A stretch of DNA of 7,463 bases from Hydrogenophaga intermedia (lineage in GTDB: Bacteria; Pseudomonadota; Gammaproteobacteria; Burkholderiales; Burkholderiaceae_C): the NCBI GenBank assembly GCA_945869245.1, contig CAMBOY010000159.1:1-7463 (forward strand). The letters are read 5' to 3'. Both the position numbers and the translations under genes were made by a program. Under the pieces are notes generated by a model. The model was not told the origin of the DNA. It saw nothing but the letters and a program-made list of their open reading frames with translations, and made no database searches. Positions 1-6,375 of the stretch are shown piece by piece; within the stretch, counting starts at the first letter, position 1, and each line of letters starts with the position of its first letter.

Positions 1-2
1 AG

Positions 3-1127
3 ACTCTGCAGCAGCAAGGTGTGCGCTGGCAGGACGCGGCGGTGGAAGGCGGCGGCGGCGGGGCAGCGGTGAAAGTGCTCAAAAGCCGGGTGTTGTCGGG
101 CTCGCCGCCGGCCGCTGCGCAGTTGATTGGCAAGATGCTCACCGATTGGGCCGATCTGGGTCTGGTGCTGCCGCTCAACCGGGTGGCCGAACAAGGCGCT
201 TGGCAACAGCAGTTTTTCCCCGAGGTGCTGAGCCTGGTGACCCACAAAGGTCAGCGCATTGCGGTGCCGCTGGGCATTCACCGCATCAACATGGTGCTCT
301 ACCAATCGCGGGTGTTTGATCGCCTGCGCCTGAGCCCACCGCGCGACTGGAGCGGGTTGGAGCGCGCGGCCCAGCGCCTGCGCCAGGCCGGCATCACGCC
401 CTTGGCGTGGAGCGACGAGGCCTGGCAAGTGGCCACCGTGTTTGAGTCGGTGCTGCTGTCGCACGCCGGTCCAGATCTCTACACCCGGCTGGTGCGCGCG
501 CAAGACGCCGACGCTTGGCGCGACCCCAAGGTGGAAGCCGCGCTCAACCGCTTGCGCTGGCTGCGCGCGCTCAACGGCCCCATGCCGCGCCAAGAGCTTG
601 GCTGGATCCAAAGCGTACAGGCCTTCGAGCAGGGGCGTGTTGGCATGCTGATCAACGGCGACTGGGCGCAGGGTGAACTGCACCAGCTTTCCAGCTCGCC
701 ACCCAGCTTTGTGTGCGCGCCGATGCCGGGGACCGATGGCATGCACCTCTACAGCATCGATACCCTGACCATGCTCAAAGGCCCACAGGCCAAAACCCCG
801 GTGCAGGAAAAAGCCGCCAGCCTGCTGGCCAGCGCGGCGGTGCAAGGCTCCTACAACCGGGTCAAGGGATCGGTGCCGGTGCGCAAAGACATCGACCCCC
901 TCACGCTCGACAGCTGCGCCCAGCTATCGTGGCGCACCTTCGCCAACCCGCAGGCCCACCGCGTGCCCAGTTTGGCGCACCGCATGGCCGCCAGTGAGGC
1001 GACCAAAGAAGCGGTAGCCAGCATCGTTCAGAGTTTTGTTCTGCGCCCGGCCATGACGCCGGCCGAAGCGCAACGCCAGCTGGTGTCGGTGGTGCGCGCC
1101 ATGCTCAAAGAAAACCAACGCCTATGA
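3..1127 (+). CDS. ABC-type sugar substrate-binding protein, 5' partial
   Basis: Periplasmic solute-binding protein of the carbohydrate ABC-transporter family (extracellular solute-binding family 1), which would capture a sugar outside the inner membrane. The reading frame is open from the first bases of the window (374 codons visible from position 3), so the signal peptide and roughly the first 40-50 residues are missing. The GTG at 21 is internal: the residues before it already fit the family. Visible family hallmarks, numbered from the first visible codon, are a Gly-rich AAVEGGGGGAAV-like stretch near 12-23, AVPLGIHRIN at 87-96, GRVGMLINGDW at 211-221 and KGSVPVRKDID followed by DSCAQ at 288-307. 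The last two resemble the glucose-binding GtsA-type proteins of Pseudomonas, from memory. The TGA stop overlaps the ATG of the response regulator (ATGA), implying one mRNA and coupled translation. No permease gene lies between it and the two-component genes. The ligand is inferred only as a sugar, probably glucose-like. Confidence 0.88.
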   Translation, partial: TLQQQGVRWQDAAVEGGGGGAAVKVLKSRVLSGSPPAAAQLIGKMLTDWADLGLVLPLNRVAEQGAWQQQFFPEVLSLVTHKGQRIAVPLGIHRINMVLYQSRVFDRLRLSPPRDWSGLERAAQRLRQAGITPLAWSDEAWQVATVFESVLLSHAGPDLYTRLVRAQDADAWRDPKVEAALNRLRWLRALNGPMPRQELGWIQSVQAFEQGRVGMLINGDWAQGELHQLSSSPPSFVCAPMPGTDGMHLYSIDTLTMLKGPQAKTPVQEKAASLLASAAVQGSYNRVKGSVPVRKDIDPLTLDSCAQLSWRTFANPQAHRVPSLAHRMAASEATKEAVASIVQSFVLRPAMTPAEAQRQLVSVVRAMLKENQRL

Positions 1128-1840
1128 AACGGACCATCTTGCTCGTCGACGACGACCAGAAGCTGCGGCTGCTGCTCAAAACCTATCTGGAAAAAAACCA
1201 ATTTGTGGTGCGCCTGGCGCACGACGGCGCCAGCTTTCAAGCCGACTTCGACAAATTCCGCGACGAAATTGGACTGGTGATCTTGGACGTGATGCTGCCC
1301 GACACCGACGGCTTTGCGCTGTGCCGCTGGGTGCGCCAAAGCTCGGACATTCCCATCATCATGCTGACCGCCAGCGCCGACGACACCGACCGCATTGTGG
1401 GGCTGGAGCTGGGCGCCGACGACTACATTGGCAAGCCCTACAACCCGCGTGAGCTGCTGGCCCGCATCAAGGCGATTCAGCGGCGCATGGGGCTGGGCCA
1501 AACCCCCTTGCAGCAGCGCTATTGGCGTTTTCAGGGCTGGCAGCTCGACGGTGTGGAGCGGCGCTTGACCGACCCACAGGGCCAAACCGTGCCACTCACC
1601 GGCATGGACTTCAGCCTGCTCAAGCTGTTTCTGGAAAACCCCGGTGATGTGCTCGACCGCTCGCGCTTGATGGAAGCCACGCGCGGGCGCGACTTGGGCC
1701 CCATGGACCGTTCACTCGACGTGCAGATCAGCCGTCTGCGACAGCGCTTGCAAGACGATGGCAAGCAACCGGTGCTCATCAAAACGGTGCGTGGCGCCGG
1801 CTACGCCTTCACTGCCGAGGTGCAATGCGCACCGGAGTGA
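1124..1840 (+). CDS. OmpR-family response regulator (GltR-like)
   Basis: Cytoplasmic DNA-binding response regulator, 238 residues, a normal full length for the OmpR/PhoB class. The receiver domain (about 4-118) has the acidic pair D9/D10, phospho-acceptor D55 in the motif VILDVMLPD, T82 in LTAS, switch tyrosine Y101 and K104 in GKPY. The C-terminal winged-helix domain (about 133-232) ends in the characteristic SLDVQISRLRQRL (197-209) and IKTVRGAGYAF (219-229). All phosphorylation residues are present, so it should be active. The start ATG overlaps the stop of the binding-protein gene by four bases, with only a weak purine stretch (aaagaaaa) upstream, so translation probably depends on coupling. 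It is the cognate partner of the kinase that follows. By analogy with GltR beside glucose-uptake genes in Pseudomonas, it may control sugar uptake. That target is inferred from context, not seen. Confidence 0.95.
   Translation: MKRTILLVDDDQKLRLLLKTYLEKNQFVVRLAHDGASFQADFDKFRDEIGLVILDVMLPDTDGFALCRWVRQSSDIPIIMLTASADDTDRIVGLELGADDYIGKPYNPRELLARIKAIQRRMGLGQTPLQQRYWRFQGWQLDGVERRLTDPQGQTVPLTGMDFSLLKLFLENPGDVLDRSRLMEATRGRDLGPMDRSLDVQISRLRQRLQDDGKQPVLIKTVRGAGYAFTAEVQCAPE
1817..1820 (+). promoter_or_regulatory. ribosome binding site GAGG for the sensor kinase
   Basis: GAGG lies inside the last codons of the response regulator gene, four bases before ATG 1825. It favours this ATG over the in-frame GTG at 1837, which would give a neat four-base overlap (GTGA) but lies 16 bases from the same motif and has no site of its own. 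Confidence 0.5.
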
Positions 1841-3336
1841 GCGAACCTCTGCCGGCGCAGACCACCGGTTGGCGCCGCTGGATTCCCGACACCCTGCTGG
1901 GCCGCATCACGCTGGTGATGGTGCTGGGCGTGCTGTGTGCCCAGGGCTTGGGCACTTGGCTCTGGGCCAGCCAAATCCGCTCCAGCGTGCGCCACGACAC
2001 CCTGGCCGCGGCCGAGCACATGGGCGCCAGCGCCTCGGCCACGGTGCGCTATTTCCGCGAGCTGCCCACCGCTTTTCGGCCGATCCTGATCGAACAGCTG
2101 CGCACCATGGGCGGCACCCGGTTTTTTGTCAACGTCAACAACGCCGCTGTGCCGGTCAACCCACTGCGCAACGAAAGCCTGGCCGATCTGGTGGTGGCCA
2201 CGGTGCAGCGCTCGCTGCAAGACGAACTGCCCGGCCTGCCTGAGGTGCGGGTGCACATGGCCATGCCCGAGAACCTGAGCGTGTCGCCCGACGGCACCCG
2301 GGTGGTCGATCTGCCGCCGGCCTGGGTCGAGTCCTCGCTGCTGACCCAACCGCGGCCAGCGCCGCTGCTGGTGATTCAGGTGCAACTGGAGCCCGACAAC
2401 TGGCTCTATCTGGCCTCGCGCATGCCCGAACCCTATTTCTTGGACAACGCCCGCCCGCTCACCTGGGACCGGGTGGCACAGCAGCTGGTGACGCTGGCCA
2501 CGGTGCTGCTGTTGTTGACGCTCACGGTGCGCAGCCTGACGCGGCCGCTGGAGCGCATGGCCCAGGTGGCCAGCCGCTTTGCCAGCGCCATCCACCTAGA
2601 GACCGTGCCCGAAACCGGCAGCGCCGAAATGCGCCGCACCGCGCGCGCCATCAACGACATGCAAGCGCGCATCCAGAAATACCTGGAAGACCGCACCCGG
2701 CTGTTTGCCGGCATTTCGCACGACCTCAAAACCCCCATCACCCGGCTCAAGCTGCGCACCGAGCTGCTCGACGATGCGCAGTTGCAAGCCGACTTCCACG
2801 AAGACCTCGACGAACTCGACGAGATGGTGAAAAACGCGCTGCAAACCGTGCGCGACACCCACATCCACGAAAACCTCGACGATGTGCCACTGCAGCGCTT
2901 GCTCGAACGCCTGACGGCGGGCGTGAGAGAGCGCGTCAGTTGCCGGGTGCCAGCGCTGACGGTCAAAGCCAAGCCCTTGGCCCTGCGTCGGGCCTTGGGC
3001 ACTTTGATCGACAACGGCCTGCGCTACGGCGACCGCATGCTCATCGATGCCCAGGTGCATGGCGACGCGGTCGAGATTCGGCTGCGCGATCACGGCCCGG
3101 GCATCCCAGCCGATGCGCTGGGCGCCATGGGCACACCCTATGTGCGACTGGAACACGGCCGTCTGCGCAACCCCGGGGGCAATGGCCTGGGCCTGAGCTT
3201 GGCGCGCGAGCTCATCGAGTCCCAGCGCGGTGTGCTGACCTTGGCCAACCACCCCGATGGCGGCTTGGTGGCCACGGTGCGCCTGCCCTTGTCAGTGCAG
3301 GACAGGCCGGCTGCGGCAGAATACGCCCCTTCTTGA
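1825..3336 (+). CDS. membrane sensor histidine kinase (EnvZ/GtrS-like)
   Basis: Inner-membrane sensor kinase of 503 residues, partner of the response regulator just upstream, whose gene it overlaps by 16 bases. Order of parts: a short cytoplasmic N-terminus, a first membrane helix near 27-48, a periplasmic sensor region of about 170 residues (49-217), a second membrane helix near 218-236, a HAMP linker (about 237-289), a HisKA dimerisation domain with phospho-accepting H299 in GISHDLKTPITRLKL, and a HATPase_c domain. The ATP lid and pocket show LIDNGLRYG (N397), DHGPGIP (422-428) and GGNGLGLSLA (451-460). The first Asn of the usual N-box (NxxxN) is a Thr (T393), while the Mg-binding Asn N397 is kept, so activity is expected. 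The HDLKT sequence also fits the bifunctional kinase/phosphatase class. The periplasmic region has no motif I can name. The neighbouring sugar-binding protein suggests a sugar or a liganded binding protein as signal, which is inference. Confidence 0.93.
   Translation: MRTGVSEPLPAQTTGWRRWIPDTLLGRITLVMVLGVLCAQGLGTWLWASQIRSSVRHDTLAAAEHMGASASATVRYFRELPTAFRPILIEQLRTMGGTRFFVNVNNAAVPVNPLRNESLADLVVATVQRSLQDELPGLPEVRVHMAMPENLSVSPDGTRVVDLPPAWVESSLLTQPRPAPLLVIQVQLEPDNWLYLASRMPEPYFLDNARPLTWDRVAQQLVTLATVLLLLTLTVRSLTRPLERMAQVASRFASAIHLETVPETGSAEMRRTARAINDMQARIQKYLEDRTRLFAGISHDLKTPITRLKLRTELLDDAQLQADFHEDLDELDEMVKNALQTVRDTHIHENLDDVPLQRLLERLTAGVRERVSCRVPALTVKAKPLALRRALGTLIDNGLRYGDRMLIDAQVHGDAVEIRLRDHGPGIPADALGAMGTPYVRLEHGRLRNPGGNGLGLSLARELIESQRGVLTLANHPDGGLVATVRLPLSVQDRPAAAEYAPS
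3317..3322 (+). promoter_or_regulatory. possible -10 element (CAGAAT) ahead of the lipid kinase gene
   Basis: CAGAAT within GGCAGAATACGCCC, in the last codons of the sensor kinase gene, matches the -10 consensus at four of six positions (TATAAT). It would place a transcript start near 3329, giving a leader of about 45 bases before GTG 3374. The only -35-like hexamer nearby, TTGTCA at 3289-3294, is 22 bases away, which is too far. This is a weak candidate; read-through from the sensor operon is equally possible. Confidence 0.25.
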
Positions 3337-3373
3337 CTGTCGGGGCGCCACGCCGCGCCCGCCGTGTGCCACC

Positions 3374-4381
3374 GTGCCGCCTGCCGATACCGCTTCCACT
3401 AGTTTGGTCTTGCTCAACCCCCACGCGGGCGCCGGACGCGCCGTCAGCCACCGGGCCGACCTGATGAAGGCGCTACTGGACCGGGGCATCACCATCCCGC
3501 TGGAGGCACCCGACTCGATCGACGAGGCCCTGGCCTTGCTGATGCAACAAGCGCGCGGCAGCCGGGTGGTGGTGGTGGGTGGCGACGGCACGCTGCAACA
3601 GTATTTGCCCGCCATCTTGGCCCAGCAGCTCGAAGTGGGGCTGGTGCCACTGGGTTCGGGCAACGACCTGGCCCGCGCCTTGGGCTTGCACACCTTGTCG
3701 CCCACAGAGGCCTTGGCGCACGCCATGCGGGCACCGGCCGAACCCATGGATGTCGGGTCGGTGCGCTGGGACCCGCCAGCCTCCGGCGGCCGGCTGCTGC
3801 AAACCCAGGTACACGAGCGGCAGTTTGTGTCCAGCTTGGCGGGTGGCTTTGACGCCCAAGTGGCCCTGCTGGCAATGCAAACACCACCGTGGCTGGGCGC
3901 GCGGCTGCGTTACGGCTGGGCCATTGCCAAGGCCCTGCTGCGCCTGCAGCATTGGCCGGTACAGGTGTTTGTCGACCAGCAACGGCTCTATCACGGCCCT
4001 GCCTTGTTGTGTTCGGCGCTCAACACCGCCACCTACGGCGGCGGCCTATTGGCAGCGCCCGGGCAAACCGTGGACGGTGGCCACCTGCACGCCCTGCTGG
4101 CCGAAGGCCTGAGCCGTTGGCGCACCCTGCTGCTGCTGCCCAAGCTGCGCAAGGGCAAACACGGGGGCCAGCACGGTGTGCACAGCCGCGGCGCACGCGT
4201 GCTGTGGGTGCACAGCCAAATGCCGGTGCCATTGGCCGCCGACGGCGAGTACTTGGGCTTGGCCCAGCAGTACCGGGTGCAGTTGCTGCCCGGCGCGCTG
4301 CGGGTGGTGCGCGGTCCTGCGCCAGCGCCTATGCCGACGCCTATGCCAGCGGCAGATTCAGCACCAGGTTCTGCGGCTTGA
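3374..4381 (+). CDS. diacylglycerol kinase / YegS-type lipid kinase
   Basis: Lipid kinase of the diacylglycerol-kinase catalytic family (YegS/DgkB/LCB5 group), which transfers phosphate from ATP to diacylglycerol or a similar lipid at the inner leaflet of the membrane. With the GTG start it is 335 residues, slightly longer than the usual 290-320. Motifs: LVLLNPHAGAGR (11-22), the nucleotide-binding GGDGT (69-73), VPLGSGNDLARALG (91-104), GGFDA (157-161), YGGGLLAAPG (221-230) and the conserved ADGE (289-292). The frame is open further upstream to an ATG at 3257, but that part overlaps the kinase gene and encodes unnatural Cys/Arg/Pro-rich sequence. GTG 3374 is the only good start after the sensor gene, although it lacks a clear ribosome binding site. 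The C-terminal tail (about 314-335) is low-complexity Pro/Ala/Met and arises from a tandem repeat. The exact lipid substrate cannot be told. Only 37 bases separate it from the sensor kinase, so it may be co-transcribed. Confidence 0.88.
   Translation: MPPADTASTSLVLLNPHAGAGRAVSHRADLMKALLDRGITIPLEAPDSIDEALALLMQQARGSRVVVVGGDGTLQQYLPAILAQQLEVGLVPLGSGNDLARALGLHTLSPTEALAHAMRAPAEPMDVGSVRWDPPASGGRLLQTQVHERQFVSSLAGGFDAQVALLAMQTPPWLGARLRYGWAIAKALLRLQHWPVQVFVDQQRLYHGPALLCSALNTATYGGGLLAAPGQTVDGGHLHALLAEGLSRWRTLLLLPKLRKGKHGGQHGVHSRGARVLWVHSQMPVPLAADGEYLGLAQQYRVQLLPGALRVVRGPAPAPMPTPMPAADSAPGSAA
4315..4350. repeat. three degenerate 12-base tandem units
   Basis: Units 4315-4326, 4327-4338 and 4339-4350. The last two share GCCTATGCC and match at 10 of 12 positions; the first matches the third at 9 of 12. 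On the plus strand they encode PAPA-PMPT-PMPA in the lipid kinase tail. On the minus strand the third unit holds the TAG stop of the DUF6352-like gene (4341-4343), and the second unit repeats an in-frame TAG at 4329-4331. Confidence 0.7.
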
Positions 4382-5408
4382 GCTTGAGCCGGCCCTGGGC
4401 GTCCATGGCCAGCCCCAAATACACCGGCTTGCCGCGCACATCGGGCGCCATCACCGCGTCGTCCAGCCGCAAACGAAACAAGCCCACCAGACGCTCCAGG
4501 CGCTGCGGCGGCACCGCGTCGCCTTGATACAAGGCGTTGAGGATGGCGCTGGCCTCGGCGTCCAGCCCAATGTGCCAGCGCCAGCGCTCGTCGTCGATGC
4601 GCGGCAAGGGTTCGATCTGCGCGCGCAAGCCCAACAGATGCTGCAGCCACAGCGACAACACCGCCGCCAGCGCCTTGAGGCCACTGTCGGCACGTTGCAG
4701 CGTGAGCGTGAGGCCGTGCGGCAGGTGCTGCTGCACATCCAAGGTCAGGTCCAGCACGTGGCGGTGCGCGCGGTGACTGGCGCGCTGCGCCAGATAGTCG
4801 GCGGCGGTATCGGCGCCGAGCACCGGCAAGGCCTGCTCGGGTAAGGTGGCGCCGGCCTCGCGCAGCAGGCGCCCCATGTCGCCCAGGCCGGCGGTGTCTT
4901 GCAGCGTGTCGGCCACGGCGGCGTCGGCAGCCAGCACCCGGCCGGCGTTGAGGCTGATGCGCTGCGCCCGACACAGCAGCTCGGCGGCACGCCACAGCAT
5001 GGCGTGATCGGGCGGCAAGATGCGCGCCAGAATGGCCTGCACCGCGAGGTCCAAAAACAAGGGCGCCGGCACCGGCCGCTCACCCCGCACCACCGCCAGC
5101 CAGGCCGCTTCGAGCGTGCCGCCGGCCAACACCGTGTCGCGCCACGCCAGCGCAACCCGCCAGTTGTCGCGCGCATCGGCATCCGCCAGGGCCGAGACCT
5201 CGGCCTCGCTCACCAGCGCCAGCGGATCGGCCTGCAGACGCGCGCTCAGCGCGATTTCGGCCGGGCAGGATTCGGACACCAGGGCCAGCTCAGGCCGGCC
5301 CCAGAACACCCGCCAAAACGCCGGCGTGGGCCTGTGCCAGCCACGTGCGTCGGACTGCAGGTGCTCGGCAGCCGCTTCGGGCCAGGGTGGGGTGTCGATC
5401 GCGTTCAT
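4341..5408 (-). CDS. conserved protein of unknown function (DUF6352-like)
   Basis: A 355-residue predicted cytoplasmic protein with no signal peptide or membrane helix. I recognise it as belonging to the DUF6352 family of proteobacterial proteins with no known activity, on the basis of remembered family sequence rather than a search. Recognisable blocks are GRPELALVSESCPAE (37-51), ADADARDNWRVALAWRD (75-91), RAAELLCRAQRIS (140-152), ERWRWHIGLDAEASAILNAL (274-293), and a C-terminal KPVYLGLAMDAQGRLKLKPQ (327-346) followed by NLVLNLPLA. The length fits a complete family member. The frame is open upstream to 5567, but that would run into the arginase gene, so ATG 5408 is chosen; no ribosome binding site is obvious before it. 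The gene is divergent from arginase across 53 bases, and its 3' end overlaps the lipid kinase by 41 bases in opposite orientation. I cannot assign a function. The sharing of a promoter region with arginase is suggestive only. Confidence 0.87.
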   Translation of the reverse strand: MNAIDTPPWPEAAAEHLQSDARGWHRPTPAFWRVFWGRPELALVSESCPAEIALSARLQADPLALVSEAEVSALADADARDNWRVALAWRDTVLAGGTLEAAWLAVVRGERPVPAPLFLDLAVQAILARILPPDHAMLWRAAELLCRAQRISLNAGRVLAADAAVADTLQDTAGLGDMGRLLREAGATLPEQALPVLGADTAADYLAQRASHRAHRHVLDLTLDVQQHLPHGLTLTLQRADSGLKALAAVLSLWLQHLLGLRAQIEPLPRIDDERWRWHIGLDAEASAILNALYQGDAVPPQRLERLVGLFRLRLDDAVMAPDVRGKPVYLGLAMDAQGRLKLKPQNLVLNLPLA

Positions 5409-5440
5409 GGGCTGTGGGGCGCAGACGGCCAAAGCCGCGC

Positions 5441-5455
5441 ATTGTGTCGCACAAT
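5441..5455. promoter_or_regulatory. perfect palindrome in the divergent promoter region (possible operator or paired -10 elements)
   Basis: ATTGTG-TCG-CACAAT is a perfect inverted repeat with six-base arms and a three-base centre. It lies between the divergent DUF6352-like and arginase starts, ending six bases before the arginase ATG. The T-N11-A symmetry (TTGTG...CACAA) fits a LysR-type box, and TTGT...ACAA arms also fit some GntR-type operators. Alternatively CACAAT on each strand could serve as a -10 element for the two genes. I cannot choose between these readings by eye. Confidence 0.5.
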
Positions 5456-5461
5456 CCGCCC

Positions 5462-6373
5462 ATGATCGACATCGACCTAATTGGAGTCCCCACCGACATC
5501 GGGGCCGGCGCGCGCGGCGCGTCCATGGGGCCTGAGGCTTTGCGGGTGGCGGGCATCGCCGACGCACTCACCGCCCACAGCCTGCGGGTGCACGACACGG
5601 GCAATTTGCGTGGCCCGGTCAACCCCTGGCTGCCACCGGTCCACGGCTACCGCCACCTCGACGAGGTGCGCCAGTGGAACGAGACGCTACACCACGCGGT
5701 CTGGGACAGCCTGCAGCGCAAGCACCTGCCCATCGTGCTGGGCGGCGACCATTGCCTGGGCTTGGGTTCCATCAGCGCAGTGGCACGCCACTGCCGCGCA
5801 GCGGGAAAGAAGCTGCGTGTGCTCTGGCTCGACGCCCACGCCGACTTCAACACCCACACGCTGACGCCCAGCGGCAATTTGCACGGCATGCCGGTGGCCC
5901 TGTTGTGCGGCATGGGGCCACCCGAACTCACCGGTATTGGTGGCCAGACCCCGGCTATCAGCCCAGATGTGGTGCGCCAGATCGGCATCCGCAGCGTGGA
6001 CCCCGGCGAGAAACGCTTGGTGCACGAAGCCGGGCTGGAGGTGTTTGACATGCGCTACATCGACGAGATGGGCATGCGCCAGACCATGGAAGCGGCCCTG
6101 GCCGGCATGGACACCAACACCCACCTGCATGTGAGCTTTGATGTGGACTTTCTCGACCCCGAGATCGCGCCGGGTGTGGGCACCACTGTGCCCGGCGGCC
6201 CCACTTACCGCGAAGCCCAGCTGTGCATGGAAATGATCGCCGACACCGGGCTGCTGGCCAGCCTCGATGTGGTGGAACTCAACCCGGCGCTCGATGTGCG
6301 CAACCGCACCGCCGCCGTGGCGGTGGACTTGATCGAGAGCCTGTTCGGCAAGTCCACCCTGATGAGGAAGTGA
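5462..6373 (+). CDS. rocF: arginase
   Basis: Arginase (EC 3.5.3.1), a cytoplasmic manganese enzyme splitting L-arginine into ornithine and urea, used in arginine catabolism and nitrogen supply. It is 303 residues, normal for a bacterial arginase. The binuclear Mn site is complete: H97 in GGDHCLGLGS, D124/H126/D128 in LDAHADFNT, and D227/D229 in SFDVDFLDP. Substrate-loop residues typical of arginase rather than agmatinase are S137, N139 and H141 in SGNLHGMP, and E272 lies in SLDVVELNP. The N-terminus IDLIGVPTDIGAGARGASMG (4-23) matches the family, which fixes ATG 5462 as the start even though the frame is open upstream. There is no Shine-Dalgarno motif, and a possible -10 lies so close that the mRNA could be leaderless. 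Position 98 is Cys where many arginases have Ser. The gene symbol is by family (rocF/argI); no ornithine or urea genes are visible alongside. Confidence 0.95.
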   Translation: MIDIDLIGVPTDIGAGARGASMGPEALRVAGIADALTAHSLRVHDTGNLRGPVNPWLPPVHGYRHLDEVRQWNETLHHAVWDSLQRKHLPIVLGGDHCLGLGSISAVARHCRAAGKKLRVLWLDAHADFNTHTLTPSGNLHGMPVALLCGMGPPELTGIGGQTPAISPDVVRQIGIRSVDPGEKRLVHEAGLEVFDMRYIDEMGMRQTMEAALAGMDTNTHLHVSFDVDFLDPEIAPGVGTTVPGGPTYREAQLCMEMIADTGLLASLDVVELNPALDVRNRTAAVAVDLIESLFGKSTLMRK

Positions 6374-6375
6374 AC

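Noticed and set aside
1801..2595. Long minus-strand open frame (264 codons) opposite the sensor kinase
   Set aside because: It runs antisense to a fully supported kinase gene, is rich in His/Gln/Gly/Arg with no family motif, and is explained by GC-rich codon bias on the coding strand.
2991..3026. Sensor kinase possibly inactive because the first N-box Asn is Thr
   Set aside because: The Mg-binding Asn (N397), the phospho-accepting His and both Gly-rich boxes are present, and this position varies in active kinases.
3257..3373. Upstream extension of the lipid kinase to ATG 3257
   Set aside because: It would overlap the sensor kinase by 80 bases, and the added residues are Cys/Arg/Pro-rich frame-shadow sequence without family similarity.
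4033..4995. Minus-strand open frame of 320 codons across the lipid kinase end and DUF6352-like gene
   Set aside because: It overlaps two supported genes in a different frame and encodes Ala/Arg/Gly-rich low-complexity sequence without motifs.
5409..5567. Upstream extension of the DUF6352-like gene to 5567
   Set aside because: It would enter the arginase gene and adds 53 Arg/Cys/Pro-rich residues; the ATG at 5408 fits the family start better.
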